Below are positions 40,914 through 49,699 of a stretch of 64,000 nucleotides of DNA, piece after piece. Each line of letters opens with the position of its first letter. Within the stretch, counting starts at the first letter, position 1. Source of the stretch: CAZYFH01 sp964646815 (GTDB lineage: Bacteria > Acidobacteriota > Vicinamibacteria > Vicinamibacterales > UBA8438); assembly GCA_964646815.1 (NCBI GenBank), contig CAZYFH010000015.1:10749-74748 (forward strand). Direction: 5' to 3'. The translations under genes were made by a program, and so were the position numbers. Under the pieces are notes generated by a model. The model made no database searches and was not told where the DNA came from. It saw nothing but the letters and a program-made list of their open reading frames with translations.

Positions 40914-41753
40914 CTAAAGTCCCAGCTGCGCCGCCATGTCGTCGAAATCGGTCGCGACGACATCAAAGTCGAGGTCAGGCGTGAGATCGCGCTCTACATC
41001 CGGCCCGAACTCGGTCGGACGCGGCACATAGGCGGTACGGAACCCGACCTTCGATGAGGCGCGCAGGTCTCCCTTGTGCGCGGCCACCATCATCACCTGC
41101 TCCGGCGCCAACCCGAGCAGGTCGGCCGCGGTCCGGTACGCCTTCGGGTCCGGCTTGTAGGCGCGAGCCAGCTCGGCCGAGAGCACGGCATCCCACGGCA
41201 GCCCGGCGTTCTTCGCCATGTTGACGAGCAACGCGACGTTGCCGTTCGACAGGCTCGCCAGCACGTAGCGCGTGCGCAGCCGCGTCAGGCCCCGAATGGT
41301 GTCGGGCCAGGGAGTGAGGCGGTGCCAGGCGAAGTTGAGGTCGACGAGTTCATCCTCGGTCAGTCCCGTCAGACCGAACTGCGGCACCAACTCGTCGAGA
41401 ATCATGCGGTGGAGATCGTCGATCTTGGTCCACGGGAGCTCGCCGCGACGGACGCGCCCCATGGCCGGGCCATACCCCCCGCGCCACGCGTCGGCGAAGG
41501 CCGCCCAATCCGCGTCGATCCCCTTGCGCCGCCCGACCGCCTCGCCTTCGCGCGTGATGCTCGACCGCCAATCGACCACGGTGCCGAAGACGTCGAAGGT
41601 CATCGCTCGGACGCCGCGGACGCGGTCACTCAGCGCCTGACGCGATGCCCGCCCCTCCAGCGCCACCGGTCGAGCGAACGCCGCCGTCACGAACGCCGCG
41701 GTGCCGAGCTGAAGGAAGTCACGCCGCCGCAGGTCACACGTGCTGTTTGCCAT
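40914..41753 (-). CDS. Haloacid dehalogenase type II-like HAD hydrolase with Tat signal
   Basis: 279 residues. Unusual for this cytoplasmic family, it starts with a twin-Arg leader (CDLRRRDFLQLGTAAFVTAA). HAD motif I is AMTFDVFGTVVDWRSS with the nucleophilic Asp, motif II LASLSNGN, motif III lysine in AYKPDPKAY, motif IV MVAAHKGDLRASSKVG. The VFGTVVDWR and SNGN versions match L-2-haloacid dehalogenases. Downstream of a cupredoxin gene on the same strand, 80 bases apart. Export is an inference. Confidence 0.85.
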   Translation of the reverse strand: MANSTCDLRRRDFLQLGTAAFVTAAFARPVALEGRASRQALSDRVRGVRAMTFDVFGTVVDWRSSITREGEAVGRRKGIDADWAAFADAWRGGYGPAMGRVRRGELPWTKIDDLHRMILDELVPQFGLTGLTEDELVDLNFAWHRLTPWPDTIRGLTRLRTRYVLASLSNGNVALLVNMAKNAGLPWDAVLSAELARAYKPDPKAYRTAADLLGLAPEQVMMVAAHKGDLRASSKVGFRTAYVPRPTEFGPDVERDLTPDLDFDVVATDFDDMAAQLGL

Positions 41754-41833
41754 GAGGCCTCCGTATTGGACGGGGACAGCGTATCGCTCGCGTGGCTGGT
41801 TGTCCATGAATCCAGGATCTCGTGCCCCCTGCA

Positions 41834-42226
41834 CTACTCCGTCGCGACGATCGTCCCGTCCAAGCTGTCGTTCTGGGCGTTGATATGGTCATGGAACGCG
41901 CAGGTTTCGACCGTCGTGAAGTTCCCTGTCTCACGCGCGTCCCCGGGTCGCAGATATCCGACCTGGTTGATCTGTGGGCAGCGCTCGTGTGTCGGATGAT
42001 CGTCGGATGACATTTCGTGGTCGATGCCGTCGTTGTTGATGAACAGCACACGTTCGCCGACGAGAATCGTGATCGAGGTCGGACGAACCCCGGTCGCCGT
42101 GATCGTGATGACGTTGGGGTTCGATCCGGATCCCGGTCCCTCGCTACTCGGTTCGGTCGGCGATCGGTCGCACGCGACGGCAAGGACAACCACCCCGCTC
42201 GCCACGACTCCGTGTGCTGCCCTCAT
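41834..42226 (-). CDS. Cupredoxin (plastocyanin-like) lipoprotein
   Basis: 130 residues with lipoprotein signal (VVASGVVVLAVACDRS, Cys near 19), Ser/Gly-rich linker, and a small type I copper domain: ITITATGVRPTSITILVGER, first His ligand in GIDHEMSSDD, then the Cys-His cluster in TTVETCAFHDHIN. A Met ligand is not obvious near the C-terminus. Probable periplasmic electron carrier. Divergent from the ECF sigma gene across about 107 bases. Confidence 0.8.
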   Translation of the reverse strand: MRAAHGVVASGVVVLAVACDRSPTEPSSEGPGSGSNPNVITITATGVRPTSITILVGERVLFINNDGIDHEMSSDDHPTHERCPQINQVGYLRPGDARETGNFTTVETCAFHDHINAQNDSLDGTIVATE

Positions 42227-42333
42227 CCGAACCGTCCTCCCCGTCCAGCGCGTCCTGTCAGCAGGATCCTCACCCCACACTATCGCACGAAGCGGTCCCG
42301 TCGCCGGGGGTTGGAGTAAGATCCGTGATCACG

Positions 42334-42963
42334 ATGTTGGGGCTTGCCGTTGTCAACGACGCCAAGACGGACTTGACTGGGAACGCACCGCCGCAGACCA
42401 GCACCGCCAGCGCCGACCAGAACCTGTTCCAGCAGGTCGCCGACGGTGACGCCGGCGCGCTCGCCGCGCTTTACGACGCCCACGGTCGCGCTGTCTTCTC
42501 TCTCGCCATACGCATCGTCAACGACCAAGCTGAGGCGGAGGGGGTCGTCCAGGACGTGTTCTCGCAGGCGTGGCGGCAGGCGGGGCGCTATGACGCCGCC
42601 CGGGCGTCAGTCGCCGGGTGGCTGCTGATGATGGCCCGCAGCCGGGCGATCGACCGCGTGCGGGCGCGTGGTGCGCGGCCGGATGCCGCGTCGCCCGCGC
42701 GCGACAGCGGCAGCGTGCGTCTACCGGACCCCGCCCGCGGACAGGATGTTTCGGTCCAAACCGGTGAGGAGGCTGCGAGGCTCGTGACGGCGCTGGCCAA
42801 TCTGCCGTTCCTGCAGCGGGTGGCGATCGAGCTCGCCTATTTCGAGGGCCTATCGCAATCGCAGATTGCCGACCGCCTGGAACAACCGCTCGGCAGCGTC
42901 AAGACACGCATCCAAGCGGGACTGATGAAGCTGCGCGTGGCGCTCGAGGACATCATTTCATGA
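42334..42963 (+). CDS. ECF RNA polymerase sigma factor (SigK-like)
   Basis: 209 residues. Region 2: LAALYDAHGRAVFSLAIRIV, AEGVVQDVFSQAWRQAGRYD and AGWLLMMARSRAIDRVRARG; region 4: LPFLQRVAIELAYFEGLSQS with QIADRLEQPLGSVKTRIQAG. Resembles the SigK/ECF19 type that pairs with RskA anti-sigma factors, and indeed its stop overlaps the ATG of such a gene (ATGA). Frame is open upstream, but homology starts after the ATG at 42334. Confidence 0.9.
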   Translation: MLGLAVVNDAKTDLTGNAPPQTSTASADQNLFQQVADGDAGALAALYDAHGRAVFSLAIRIVNDQAEAEGVVQDVFSQAWRQAGRYDAARASVAGWLLMMARSRAIDRVRARGARPDAASPARDSGSVRLPDPARGQDVSVQTGEEAARLVTALANLPFLQRVAIELAYFEGLSQSQIADRLEQPLGSVKTRIQAGLMKLRVALEDIIS

Positions 42964-43829
42964 GCGAGCCGACGCACGAACCGTTCCACGGGCTGGCAAG
43001 CCTCTACGCGCTCGGCGCCTTGACCGAGCGCGAGCGTTCGGCGTTCGAGGATCACCTGGAGACGTGCCGCGCGTGTGTCGCCGATGTGATGTCGCTGTTG
43101 CCCGTCACACATCGTCTGGCCGGCGCCGCGCCGTCACGGGAGCCAAGTGGCGACGTCCGGGCCCGTATCGTGCAGACGATCACCGGGTCACCCCCAGAAT
43201 CCGACGCTGACGACGTCGCCCTGCCCACACCGGTCTCGGGGTCCTCGATGGATCGACCGGCGGCCCCTCGTCGCACGGGTGGCCCCGCGTGGCTGCTGGT
43301 TCGCCTCGCCGCCGCCGTCATGCTCATCGTGGCCGCCGGCCTTGGCTGGTTCGCCGCGCAGCAGTTCAACCTGGCCCGCGCGCTCCAGGAGAACCTCGAC
43401 GGCGCCAATCGGCGCGCCACGCTCGCCGAACTCGAGGTATCGACCGCGAAGCGGACGGCCGCGGAAGCCCGACAGCGGGCGGCTATTCTCGCGGCGCCCG
43501 ACGCACTCACCATCGGACTGGCGGGTCAGCCAGCCGCGCCCGACGCCGTCGCCCGCGTCTTCTGGAGCTCGGCGGAGGGCGTGGTGTTCACCGCCGCCGG
43601 CCTCCCCGCTGTGCGCGCCGGCCGCGTCTACCAGCTCTGGTTCGTCCCCAACTCGAACCCCGTCAGTGCGGGTCTGTTCACGGTCGACGACGAAGGGCGC
43701 GTCGCGGCGAGCGTCGCTAGGCCAGACGAGGTCACAGTACCAGTCCCAATGGCGGTCACGCTCGAGCCCGAGGGTGGCGTCGACTCACCGACTGGCGAGG
43801 TGTATCTTCTCGGTCGCCCCTCCAGCTAG
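42960..43829 (+). CDS. RskA-like anti-sigma factor
   Basis: 289 residues. N-terminal zinc-binding anti-sigma domain with H-x3-C-x2-C (DHLETCRACVADV), then a single membrane span (LLVRLAAAVMLIVAAGLGWF, residues about 113-132), a coiled-coil linker and an extracytoplasmic RskA domain (VFWSSAEGVVFTAAGLP, VYQLWFVPNSNPVSAG, VTLEPEGG). Translationally coupled to the sigma gene; holds it at the membrane until a signal leads to release. Confidence 0.9.
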   Translation: MSEPTHEPFHGLASLYALGALTERERSAFEDHLETCRACVADVMSLLPVTHRLAGAAPSREPSGDVRARIVQTITGSPPESDADDVALPTPVSGSSMDRPAAPRRTGGPAWLLVRLAAAVMLIVAAGLGWFAAQQFNLARALQENLDGANRRATLAELEVSTAKRTAAEARQRAAILAAPDALTIGLAGQPAAPDAVARVFWSSAEGVVFTAAGLPAVRAGRVYQLWFVPNSNPVSAGLFTVDDEGRVAASVARPDEVTVPVPMAVTLEPEGGVDSPTGEVYLLGRPSS

Positions 43830-43892
43830 TGAACGGTAATAGCCATTTGTAGGGCGATTTCAGGCCGGGACGCGCCGCATAGCACTCCCTCT

Positions 43893-44160
43893 CCAGTCTG
43901 GTTACGCCCGCGTCTTCGTCGATGGCCAGGATCGCGGGGTGCCGCTTCCGGCCGGACTCGTCCAGATCGACAGGGCGACTATTACGGAGGGATGGGTCGA
44001 CGGCGAGCACCTCGGGGTGACGCCGTTTGCCGCCACGCACGTGCCGATCGGGACAAGCACATTCCGACTGCGGTTCCCGCACGCGAGCGAAGCGACCGCC
44101 CCGGTCGACGGCACGGTTGGTGACACGGGGACCTTGATGATCGACCGCGCGCGCGCCCCG
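43893..44160 (+). pseudogene. Relic with PEGA-like repeat
   Basis: One frame encodes QSGYARVFVDGQDRGVPLPA and WVDGEHLGVTPFAATHVPIG with STFRLRFPHAS, resembling PEGA repeats that end some protein kinases and lipoproteins. There is no start codon or upstream domain; it is probably the tail of a lost gene. It occupies the gap between the anti-sigma gene and the convergent ceramidase-like gene. Confidence 0.45.
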
Positions 44161-44171
44161 TATCGGACCGG

Positions 44172-45497
44172 CTACGGCAGCGCTGACAGCTTTCCTGCCT
44201 GGAAGTGGAGATTGATCAGGGCGCGGTTGACGAGGTGCTCACCCGCCCCCAGCTCGACGATGGTCGAGCTGTCCGCCCCATACCCACCCTCGGCCGCCGC
44301 TCGGATGGTCGGGAAGTATCCCGCGTGTCCGTTGGCATACCCGACGAACAACGTATGACGTACCATGCTCTGCTGTTTGAGCTGCAGGCCATGCTCGACG
44401 AAGAACTCGCCGGGGAACATCGCGATGGCGACGGACGGACCGAACAGCAACGTGGCGATCTCGGCGTCTCGCTCCCGTTCGAACCGCGCGATCGCATCAG
44501 TGCCGACCCCCGCCTGCACGCGCGCATCGCCAATGTCCCAACGAGGCCCGAGCGCCACGACGTCGCGGTGGAGCGACACCCACGGCGTGTCCTCGTAGCC
44601 GGTCACGTCGGCGCGAACGCGTAGGACCTCGCGAGCCAGCGCCTCGCCCATCCGCTGCGATTCCTCGAACGCACCCTCGGCTGGCGGCGTCTTGTCCCAG
44701 AAGGGGTTGATGTCCCCGGCGGCGCCTTGCAGAAACATGGTCTGCCCGCCGACCAGTCGATCCACCATCGCCACGAGTGACCCCGGGTAGTCGGCGGACA
44801 GCTCAAGGTTCTCTGGGCCGAGCACGACCGGATGACAGGCGAAGTTGACCAACGTCGCGATCGGCGCGCCCGCCAGCGTGTCGAACGCCAGCACCCCGAT
44901 GGTGTGATCCACGGGATTCGTCGGTCGCCGGTCGCGATTCGCCCAACGCATCTCGACCGTGCCGTCAGGCAGCACGCGGCGCCGGTTGTGTCCCTCTTCG
45001 AGCCGGCCCCACCCGGCCGCGAGCTTCGCCCGCGTACGGTTCGCATCCGCCTCGACGACCGCGCTGGTGATGGCCTGCACCAACTCGTCGGCATACTGCA
45101 ACTCGGTCGTCTGGCCGCCCGCGGCGAGCGCCGGCCCGGAGTGCGTGTGCGACGCCGTGATCAGGACATCGTTCAGGCCGATAGCGTCGGCCACGGCTGC
45201 ACGCGCACGCGAGGTCACATCGGTATCGACGTAACCGAGGTCCAGTGTCACGAGCGCGACCTTGGTCCGCCCGTCGAACGCAACCAGCGCCCGTGCAACG
45301 AGCGGGTCGTGCACACCACGGGATGGCTCCGCGCCGCGCGCGCCGTAACCATACATCCGGCCCCCAGGATCGGGTGTTACGTCGGCGGACGCGGTGCCGA
45401 CCTCGAGCTGCGCCGCTGCGGGCGAGGCGCCGAGGAGGATCGCCGACAGCACAAGCACGCTGGATGGACGCAACGGGCTCGAGTCCCCAGGGCTCAC
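44172..45497 (-). CDS. Neutral/alkaline ceramidase-like exported hydrolase
   Basis: 441 residues from a GTG with a signal peptide (SVLVLSAILLGASPAAA). N-terminal domain of neutral ceramidase family: LEVGTASADVTPDPGGRMYG, the zinc-binding ITASHTHSGPALA, NFACHPVVLGPENLELSADY and GAAGDINPFWD. The C-terminal domain of true ceramidases is missing, as in many bacterial relatives of unknown substrate. 67 bases after the LmbE gene; likely same transcript. Confidence 0.82.
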   Translation of the reverse strand: MSPGDSSPLRPSSVLVLSAILLGASPAAAQLEVGTASADVTPDPGGRMYGYGARGAEPSRGVHDPLVARALVAFDGRTKVALVTLDLGYVDTDVTSRARAAVADAIGLNDVLITASHTHSGPALAAGGQTTELQYADELVQAITSAVVEADANRTRAKLAAGWGRLEEGHNRRRVLPDGTVEMRWANRDRRPTNPVDHTIGVLAFDTLAGAPIATLVNFACHPVVLGPENLELSADYPGSLVAMVDRLVGGQTMFLQGAAGDINPFWDKTPPAEGAFEESQRMGEALAREVLRVRADVTGYEDTPWVSLHRDVVALGPRWDIGDARVQAGVGTDAIARFERERDAEIATLLFGPSVAIAMFPGEFFVEHGLQLKQQSMVRHTLFVGYANGHAGYFPTIRAAAEGGYGADSSTIVELGAGEHLVNRALINLHFQAGKLSALP

Positions 45498-45545
45498 GGC
45501 TTAAGACTCAGGGCTGAGTGTGTAAGGCTTAGGGACATAAGCTTG
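45498..45545. repeat. TTAGGGC/CTCAGGGC-rich low-complexity gap
   Basis: Words such as AAGACTCAGGGCT and AAGGCTTAGGGAC repeat with 7-8 base spacing between the LmbE and ceramidase-like genes. A similar array sits upstream of the LmbE gene. Confidence 0.5.
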
Positions 45546-45563
45546 AAGCAGTCGAGGGAGCCG

Positions 45564-48281
45564 CTACCGGTCGGCACCAAGGCTCAACAGATTCGCGAGC
45601 AGCTCGTAGGCGCCGCTGGTGCCGGCGGGGAGCTGCCGCCACAACCCGAGTCCGACATAGAGCCACCGGCCATCACCCGACCGCGCCTCGACAAGCGCGC
45701 CGCGCTTGACGCCGGAGTTGAACTCGAATGAGTCCTCGAGCTCGACCAGGTCGACATACATGGCGTCCCGCTCGGCAAGAAAATACAGGCCACGCTCCTG
45801 CACCCAGCCCTCCCACGTCGACGCATCGACGCGGTTGGGCCATGCGAACACCTGGTGATCGTTTGCCAGGACGCGCAGCGGGGCGGCTTCGTCGGTCACG
45901 CGACCGCGACCGACTCGCGCCGGGTACGGTCCGTACTGCTCGGCGTTGAACTCGAACTTGTTGTACTGCACGATGGCGGTGCCGCCGGCGGCAACGTAGT
46001 CCAGCAGCCGGTCGTTGTTCGCCCGAAGATCGGTGCGGCGCTCGTAGGCGCGGACGCCTGTCACGATGACATCGAACTGGGACAGGTCGCCCCAGGCCAG
46101 GTCATCGGCCTCGAGGAACTCCAGCCGGGCGCCGAGTTGGTCGATTGCGGGCGGCACGGCGTCACCGACGCCGGTGATGTAGCCCACGGAGAGATTCGGA
46201 GCGATCGCCACGTCGAGCACCTTGATCGTCGAGGTCGCTGCGCGTGCGAGATGGCGCCGACCCGTGTGTGGATACTCGATGACCTTATAACCTTGATCGA
46301 AGCTCGCGTCTGGCGTCGTAACGACGGCCCCGATTTCGTACTCGCCAACCGGCGCATCGCCGGGTGACACCATGAACCGCACGGTGCGCGATTCATCTTC
46401 ACGTGTGAACGCCAGACGCGTGGGACCGGGCTCCATGCGCCACCCGGAGGGCAGCGCGAGCGAGACCTCAGCATCCCCGATCTCCGGGCTGGCGTTGGTG
46501 ACCGTCACGCGGATCTCTCGGGCAACCACCGACGCGCTCGGGATGATCGCGATCTCTGGAGTCAGCTCGACAGCAAAGCGCGGCACGACGTGGACCGGCA
46601 TACGCTTCTCGCCCGTGAAGATGTCGTCGGCATAGCGGTGCTCGATCGGACGCTCAACCGTGACGCGGCCGCGCCCGAACTCGACCTCGAACCTGGCGCG
46701 AAACGGCGTCGATCTGAACGGCGCGCCAAACGGCACGTCGGCGTCGAACGCGTATCGCGCGGACCCGGACACGTGACTCCAGTGGATGCCGGTGAGCGCA
46801 GCATCGTCCGGGATGCGAAGGTCGGCGGCACAGGAGTAAACGGCGCCGGCGGCGAGCACGTCCTCCCCGCACGCAACCGTCGTGCGGTTGAAGCCATCAA
46901 GGCGCACGCCTTTCACGACCACATCGGCATCGCCGCGATTGGCCACCAGCGCCGAGAGCGCCACCGGTTGGCCCGGTGTCACCACTCCATCATGCGCCAG
47001 CGCCTCGAACCGCAGGCCATGCGCGAGGAACGCGGCCTGCTCGAACTGGCGCTCCTTCGCCGCAAGTCGAAAGTCGATCTCCCACCGGGCCGTCTCCGGC
47101 ACCGCGAGCGCATCGAGTCCGCCGCGGAGGTTGCGCACGGCGGTCAGACCTGACAGCACCGCCGCGCGGACAGCCGCGGCACCCCCGGTGTCGAACGCAC
47201 CCAGCGCGGTTCGGGCGTGACGAGCGACCGCCGCCAAGCCGATGGTCAGGTCGTGCGGCGACGCAGCGCCCGTCGCAGCGACGAACCCGGCGAGGCCCTC
47301 GATCGAGGTATCGACGCCCTCGAACAGCGAGTCCTCGTCGGCATCCGCGTGGCCGGAGATCGTCGTCTGGTCCAGTCGGTAGCGGGACGTGGCGCGACCG
47401 GGGAGCGCGAGCAGCGCCGACGTCCCCTGGCATTTGTGCATGCTACGTGCATGGCTGCCGATCTCGCTGTACGTGCGTCCGAGGAGCGGATCGTAGACAT
47501 CGAGGTCCACCGATGCCCCGGGGCCCGTCGGTTCGGGCGGCCGAAACCGTGGCGGCCGCTCCCCACCGGAGCGCAATCCACTCGGTACGACGCCGGCCAT
47601 CCAGAACGGGAAGCTATCGAGGAAGTAGAGCTTCTTGACCTGCCACGGACGCAGCCCCTCGACAATCTGCTCGGGATACTGATTCGGATCAGCCGCCGCG
47701 TCGTAGGCCTCACGGGCCAGCACGGCCGAAGCCTGATGATGCTGGCCCCCACCGGGCCCGTCGGGACTCAATCCAGCGATGACATCAGGCCGCACGCTCC
47801 GGATGGTTCGCACGAAGTCACCGAGAATCTCCTCGCGGTTCCATTTCTCGAACGTCTCCTCGATGCTGAACGAGTAGCCGAAGTCGACGGCCCTCGTGAA
47901 ATACTGCTCCGCTCCGTCGAGACGGTGGGCAGCCAGCAACTCCTCGGTCCGCAACACAGCCAGGCCGTCAAAAAGCTCGGCGCCGATCTCGTTCTGCCCT
48001 CCATCCCCACGGGTTGCCGTCAGCAGGACGGTTCGATGCCCCTCGCCCTTGGCGAGCAGCGCCAGGAGCGCGTTGTTCTCGTCGTCGGGATGCGCCGTTG
48101 CCATCATGAACGTGCCAGCGCTGTTCAGCTGCCGCAGCGCCACGCCGAGCTCGACGCGCGCCGCATCGGCGCCGAGCGCCTGGGCTCGGACGGGCGCGAC
48201 CCACTGCGACCCGTCGCTGGTGACCGCGAGCACGAGGGTCAACGCGACGGCGACGGTGGACGCTAAGCGACGTGCTTGCAT
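45564..48281 (-). CDS. Large exported LmbE/PIG-L-family deacetylase
   Basis: 905 residues with signal peptide (LASTVAVALTLVLAVTSDG). Residues 60-260 are the LmbE domain: metal motif MMATAHPDDENNALLALLA and GQNEIGAELFDGLAVLRTEE, and GGGQHHQASAV with the later His ligand. The remaining 600 residues form NEW3/Ig-like segments (VTVTNASPEIGDAEVSLALP) and a C-terminal amidotransferase-like fold (DVIVTGVRAYERRTDLRANN). Such proteins are predicted to de-N-acetylate extracellular sugars. BshB of bacillithiol synthesis is a small cytoplasmic cousin, and bshA is the gene directly upstream, but the export signal speaks against this being BshB. An alternative ATG is 18 bases upstream. Confidence 0.82.
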   Translation of the reverse strand: MQARRLASTVAVALTLVLAVTSDGSQWVAPVRAQALGADAARVELGVALRQLNSAGTFMMATAHPDDENNALLALLAKGEGHRTVLLTATRGDGGQNEIGAELFDGLAVLRTEELLAAHRLDGAEQYFTRAVDFGYSFSIEETFEKWNREEILGDFVRTIRSVRPDVIAGLSPDGPGGGQHHQASAVLAREAYDAAADPNQYPEQIVEGLRPWQVKKLYFLDSFPFWMAGVVPSGLRSGGERPPRFRPPEPTGPGASVDLDVYDPLLGRTYSEIGSHARSMHKCQGTSALLALPGRATSRYRLDQTTISGHADADEDSLFEGVDTSIEGLAGFVAATGAASPHDLTIGLAAVARHARTALGAFDTGGAAAVRAAVLSGLTAVRNLRGGLDALAVPETARWEIDFRLAAKERQFEQAAFLAHGLRFEALAHDGVVTPGQPVALSALVANRGDADVVVKGVRLDGFNRTTVACGEDVLAAGAVYSCAADLRIPDDAALTGIHWSHVSGSARYAFDADVPFGAPFRSTPFRARFEVEFGRGRVTVERPIEHRYADDIFTGEKRMPVHVVPRFAVELTPEIAIIPSASVVAREIRVTVTNASPEIGDAEVSLALPSGWRMEPGPTRLAFTREDESRTVRFMVSPGDAPVGEYEIGAVVTTPDASFDQGYKVIEYPHTGRRHLARAATSTIKVLDVAIAPNLSVGYITGVGDAVPPAIDQLGARLEFLEADDLAWGDLSQFDVIVTGVRAYERRTDLRANNDRLLDYVAAGGTAIVQYNKFEFNAEQYGPYPARVGRGRVTDEAAPLRVLANDHQVFAWPNRVDASTWEGWVQERGLYFLAERDAMYVDLVELEDSFEFNSGVKRGALVEARSGDGRWLYVGLGLWRQLPAGTSGAYELLANLLSLGADR

Positions 48282-48340
48282 GGTTTTCGGAGTATACATC
48301 GGGAGCGCGCCGGTCCCTGCGGCTCTGCAGAGGGGCCCAT

Positions 48341-48371
48341 GAGTTTGAGTCTTAGGGCTTAGGGTTTGGCG
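48341..48371. repeat. TTAGGGC-type low-complexity array
   Basis: GAGTCTTAGGGCTTAGGGT repeats with 7-base period in the gap between bshA and the LmbE gene. Confidence 0.5.
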
Positions 48372-48419
48372 GATGACGAGGTTCCCTGAGCCGGAGGCCA
48401 GGAGCCGAAACGGCCTAGC

Positions 48420-49604
48420 TCACGAACGACCGGCCGACACCGATCGGTCGGATGTGGCGTGCGACGCTCGCGCGATGATCTCCTCGTAGAACGCCTCGTA
48501 GCGCGGCACGATCTCCTCGGCGCAGAAACGCTCGCGAACGGTGCGCCAGCCTGCACCCGCAACGCGCTGGTGGAGCCCCGCATCCGACAATAACCTGATC
48601 GCGCTCTCGGCCATGCCGGCCACGTCGTCTGAAGCGTGGAGGAAGCCCGAGACGCCGTGCTCGATGACCTCGGGTAATCCACCGACGGCCGAAGCGACGA
48701 CCGGCACCTCACAGGCCATCGCTTCGAGCGCCGCCAGGCCAAAGCTCTCCTGTGCCGAGGGAAGGAGGAAAAGGTCGGCGACGGATAGCAGCGGGACGAC
48801 GAGCTCCTGCTCGCCGAGCGGCTCGACGTCGCTCGACAGTCCCCGCTCTCGGGCGATCCGGCAGACCTGCGGAAGCTCCGGACCGTCGCCCACGAGCAGC
48901 AGCTTGGCCGGCATGCGCTCGCGCACACGCCGAAAGATCTCCACGACGGCATGCGCCTGCTTCACCGGTCTGAAGTTGGACACGTGGATGACGAGACTGG
49001 TGCCGGGGTCCCCGCCGCAATACCGCGCACGCAACGTGTCGTCGGGAATACGGCGGTGATATTGGCAATCCAGGAAGTTGGGGATGACCCGGATTTCGGC
49101 ATGAACCGGAAGCTCGCGGTAGGTCTCATGGCGCAGACTCTCGGACACCGCCGTCACGCCGTCTGATTGATCGATGCAGAACGCCGCGGTTTCCGAATAC
49201 GACGCGTTGCTCCCGATGAGCGTGACATCGGTCCCGTGGAGCGTCGTGATGACGCGTGGCACCCTCGCATCGTCCGATGCCGCTAGGATGCGCGTGGCCA
49301 GATAGGCAGCCGCAGCATGGGGGATCGCGTAGTGCGCGTGGATGACGTCGAGCTGGAAGTCTCGACACACCTCGACAATCTTGTTGGCCAGGGACAACAA
49401 ATACTGTGGCTCGCGGAACAGCGGGTATCCGGGGGTCTGCACCGCGTGAAACGCCAGACCGGCTTGAAAGTCGCCGAGCCGGAAGGGTGGCTCACTACTG
49501 ATCAGCCGCACGTCGTGACCGCGTCCGGCGAGCACCTTGGCGAGCTCCGTCGCGACGATTCCGCTCCCCCCGACCGACGCGTAGCAGACGATGCCGACGT
49601 TCAC
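48420..49604 (-). CDS. bshA: N-acetyl-alpha-D-glucosaminyl L-malate synthase BshA
   Basis: First step of bacillithiol synthesis: GlcNAc transfer from UDP-GlcNAc to L-malate. 394 residues, GT4 glycosyltransferase. Diagnostic BshA stretches: VCYASVGGSGIVATELAKVL at the N-terminus, DVIHAHYAIPHAAAAYLA, TLHGTDVTLIGSN, IRVIPNFLDCQYH, HVSNFRPVKQ, and the E-x7-E site QESFGLAALEAMACEVPVVA. BshB and BshC are not adjacent. Bacillithiol would be a natural reductant for the Sec peroxidase-type OsmC in this window, but this is inference. Confidence 0.92.
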   Translation of the reverse strand: MNVGIVCYASVGGSGIVATELAKVLAGRGHDVRLISSEPPFRLGDFQAGLAFHAVQTPGYPLFREPQYLLSLANKIVEVCRDFQLDVIHAHYAIPHAAAAYLATRILAASDDARVPRVITTLHGTDVTLIGSNASYSETAAFCIDQSDGVTAVSESLRHETYRELPVHAEIRVIPNFLDCQYHRRIPDDTLRARYCGGDPGTSLVIHVSNFRPVKQAHAVVEIFRRVRERMPAKLLLVGDGPELPQVCRIARERGLSSDVEPLGEQELVVPLLSVADLFLLPSAQESFGLAALEAMACEVPVVASAVGGLPEVIEHGVSGFLHASDDVAGMAESAIRLLSDAGLHQRVAGAGWRTVRERFCAEEIVPRYEAFYEEIIARASHATSDRSVSAGRS

Positions 49605-49699
49605 GAGCCCATGGCTCCCACCCGCGCGCCTACGTCCATTTGCACGGTTGACCCTCGCCCCCTATTCAGACGCCCCCCGGTCCCGTCCGCTTACCACGG

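Noticed and set aside
45498..48371. TTAGGG-containing words as telomere-like sequence
   Set aside because: Only short degenerate runs inside an operon; bacterial intergenic repeats, not a chromosome end.
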